64,000 bases of DNA, taken from Achatina immaculata. Taxonomy: Eukaryota; Mollusca; Gastropoda; Stylommatophora; Achatinidae. The position numbers and the translations under genes were made by a program. The stretch spans positions 51,664,596-51,728,595 of the forward strand of contig CM019693.1 of the NCBI GenBank assembly GCA_009760885.1, written 5' to 3'. This document shows, in pieces, positions 62,573-64,000 of the stretch. A model generated the notes under the pieces. It had not been told where the DNA came from. It searched no databases and saw nothing but the letters and a program-made list of their open reading frames with translations. How positions within the stretch are numbered: position 1 is the stretch's first letter; each line of letters starts with the position of its first letter.

Positions 62573-63002
62573 AAAAGCAAAATACGCAATCATATGCTCT
62601 TACTACAAACTTAGACTCATATGGAACTCCATCAGTCAGAGAGAGCGTGGATAGTGCTAAAAATTCTTTCTCTTCTTCAATATGTTTTCTGCGGGTGAGT
62701 ACTTTCTGTTATCAGGTTATTGTCTTCTGTAAAATATTTGTGAGTGTTATGAGCAAAATCAGATTTTGTGAGCAGATTTGGCAAGTCCTAGACTTCTTGG
62801 ACATAATAAAAGACACAGACTTAATTGGACACATTTTGAGAACTCTCTTGTTTCTAAGAGAGATACTCATTTGGGATTATGAATGGAAAAGATATAAGAA
62901 AGATTTCAGCCTATGAATGATTCTCTACAGAGCTTGAGAGTTCATGCATGTTTCTGGTGTCATCACCAGATTTTCTTACTTCATCACAGAGACTGAACTG
63001 AC
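62573..63002. other. Spacer, probably Kv-gene intron or 3' flank
   Basis: About 430 bp with no repeat signature. An 89-codon plus-strand frame (62647-62916) lacks any recognisable domain. Read on the minus strand it follows the Kv exon, so it is either intron (after the GTCAGT donor at 63002) or 3' UTR, if the exon instead reads on to the stop near 62984. Confidence 0.5.
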
Positions 63003-63334
63003 CTGAAGGCATTCTGTTGTCCCTGGTTTCTGATGTAATTTAGCCTGGCCAGACGGTGCTTGTGTGTGCGGAGACTGATCATGTACTGCTGAAAGCTGGA
63101 ACTTATGATTGCGATTGGCATGGCAAAGAGGATGATACCAAATATCCCACACAATATGGTGACGGAGTATCCTTGAATTGTTTGTGGAACAATATCACCG
63201 TAACCAATAGCTGTCATTGTTTCATAGCTCCACATCGAAGCCATGGCAATGTTCTTGAAGGCATATGACCCACCAGATATCTCAGCCAAGTAGACGAAAG
63301 CTCCAAAAATAAGGGCACTCATCATGGCAGCCAG
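63003..63334 (-). CDS. Voltage-gated potassium channel exon (pore and S6)
   Basis: A 332-bp exon of a Kv-type channel subunit, which would assemble as a tetramer in the plasma membrane and conduct K+ on depolarisation. The minus strand encodes the end of S5 (MMSALIFGAFVYLAE), turret and pore helix (SMWSYETMT), the selectivity filter TAIGYGD, and S6 (ILCGIFGIILFAMPIAIISS), followed by a basic cytoplasmic start (RTHKHRLARLN). The acceptor is TTGTTTAG before CTGGCTGCC (boundary 63334/63335). The likely donor is TTCAG then GTCAGT (63003/63002). If that donor is not used, the frame reads eight more codons (SVQSL) to a stop near 62984. S6 has PIA where most Kv channels have PxP. Other exons are not seen, so the subfamily is open. 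Confidence 0.9.
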
Positions 63335-63396
63335 CTAAACAAGATATGAAAATAAGGGCACTCATCATGTTGGTTAGCTAAACAAGATATGAAGAC
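63312..63396 (-). repeat. ~43-bp tandem duplication across the Kv exon acceptor
   Basis: AAGGGCACTCATCATG, a few bases and AGCTAAACAAGATATGAA occur at about 63311-63351 and again at about 63353-63393. On the minus strand the first 24 coding bases and the adjacent acceptor are thus copied into the intron. The upstream decoy acceptor (GTTAG before CTAACC, boundary 63377/63378) would add 43 bases and shift the frame. Confidence 0.85.
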
Positions 63397-63435
63397 AATA
63401 TTATTTATCACATTGACAATAATATGAAAATGATA

Positions 63436-64000
63436 TATACTATTCAAAACAAGAAACGCAACACTACTGTAGTCGTAATGGACACCAAATTTCAAACGTG
63501 TATCAAATTTTTATTTTACGGAATTAATGTTTCAATCCTGGCATTAAGAAATTTTAAGACTTTGACAATGAAATGATGATCATTAAATTTGGTTTGGACC
63601 TTTATTCTTTGCTACTGAGGCCTCCGTTTCAGTAAGGTGTATGGCCTCCTCTGGCATGTATTAGAGAACGACATCTCCTTGACATGGATCCGTCAGCCGT
63701 TGGATCTGTTGTTGTGGGATGGCTGCCCACTCTTCCCGCAGTGCAAGAGACAACTGTCGGAGATTGGTTGGCGCCACGTCTCGCTGGCGGACTTGTCTGT
63801 TGAGTTCATCCTATAAGAGTTCTGCTGGGTTCATGTCTGATGACATGGATGGCAACGGAATGGCCTGGACGTTGTTGTCAGTGAGGAACTGGGCAGTGAG
63901 TTGTGCCACATGAGGTCGAGCGTTATCCTGCTGAAAAATCAGACGTGAGTACGAAGAATTTCAGCGACGTATCGTTGAGAATTCAGGCGTCCGTCAGTTT
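63436..64000 (-). mobile_element. Tc1-like DNA transposon, partial at window edge
   Basis: Starts at the inverted repeat TATACTATTCAAAACAAGAA, which matches the right end of the 31368-32856 element in reverse. It carries the transposase C-terminus on the minus strand: WAAIPQQQIQRLTDPCQGDV-like, LTAQFLTDNNVQ, QQDNARPHVAQ and SSDMNPAELL-like pieces, before leaving the window. The MNPAE and QQDNA sites are visible. There are frameshifts, but fewer than in the other copy. Confidence 0.87.

Overview
The window looks like nuclear DNA from an invertebrate animal. The evidence is a spliced voltage-gated potassium-channel exon, several families of endonuclease/reverse-transcriptase LINEs, Penelope-like elements (PLEs), Tc1-like DNA transposons, tRNA-derived SINEs and very abundant minisatellites. 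A lophotrochozoan such as a mollusc is plausible, but this is inferred from the repeat mix and not proven. There are no bacterial operons, rRNA genes, canonical tRNA genes or CRISPR arrays. The only host protein-coding sequence I can support is one Kv-channel exon on the minus strand at 63003-63334.

Layout. 1-13400: almost pure minisatellite (28/29-, 35-, 36/26-, 52-, 28-, 30- and 29-bp units), with a ~2.3-kb tandem segmental duplication (about 1.4-3.76 kb and 3.77-6.7 kb) and a ~1.13-kb one (about 8.35-9.48 and 9.48-10.6 kb). 13400-15110: a truncated LINE (family C) carrying a SINE, inside a degenerate 31-bp array. 15.8-23.2 kb: a PLE scrap, then a 2.1-2.2-kb composite unit present three times in tandem (Tc1 transposase remnant + PLE GIY-YIG/3' UTR + tRNA-like insertion + 34-bp minisatellite). 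23.2-24.1 kb: three further minisatellites. 24.15-30.1 kb: LINE A (with an internal 764-bp duplication) and a 5'-truncated LINE B. 30.5-33.4 kb: CR1-like 3' ends, a Tc1-like element and a LINE C tail. 33.4-37 kb: a 30-bp array holding a retroelement ORF with an RPD...ELTVP signature, then a 45-bp array lying inside a PLE 3' end. 37-39.1 kb: a near-identical 1054-bp duplication carrying RNase H remnants. 39.3-40.6 kb: a ~107-bp repeat and a hairpin. 40.7-44.4 kb: a PLE split by LINE D. 45.4-49 kb: LINE D fragments, one with an inverted 5' end. 49.3-62.6 kb: near-full-length LINEs B, C and D, all on the plus strand, each embedded in a minisatellite. 62.6-64 kb: the Kv exon and the end of a second Tc1-like copy.

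Nothing here works as a multi-gene pathway; the window reads as intronic or intergenic DNA next to a Kv gene. What is informative is the history: LINEs repeatedly landing in tandem arrays, target-site duplications of exactly 12 bp in several families, a twin-priming-like 5' inversion, and minisatellites growing out of transposon sequence. LINE families A-D are labels I use here. All have a single APE-type endonuclease plus RT coding region and very short 3' ends, which suggests an RTE-like clade, but that placement is inference.
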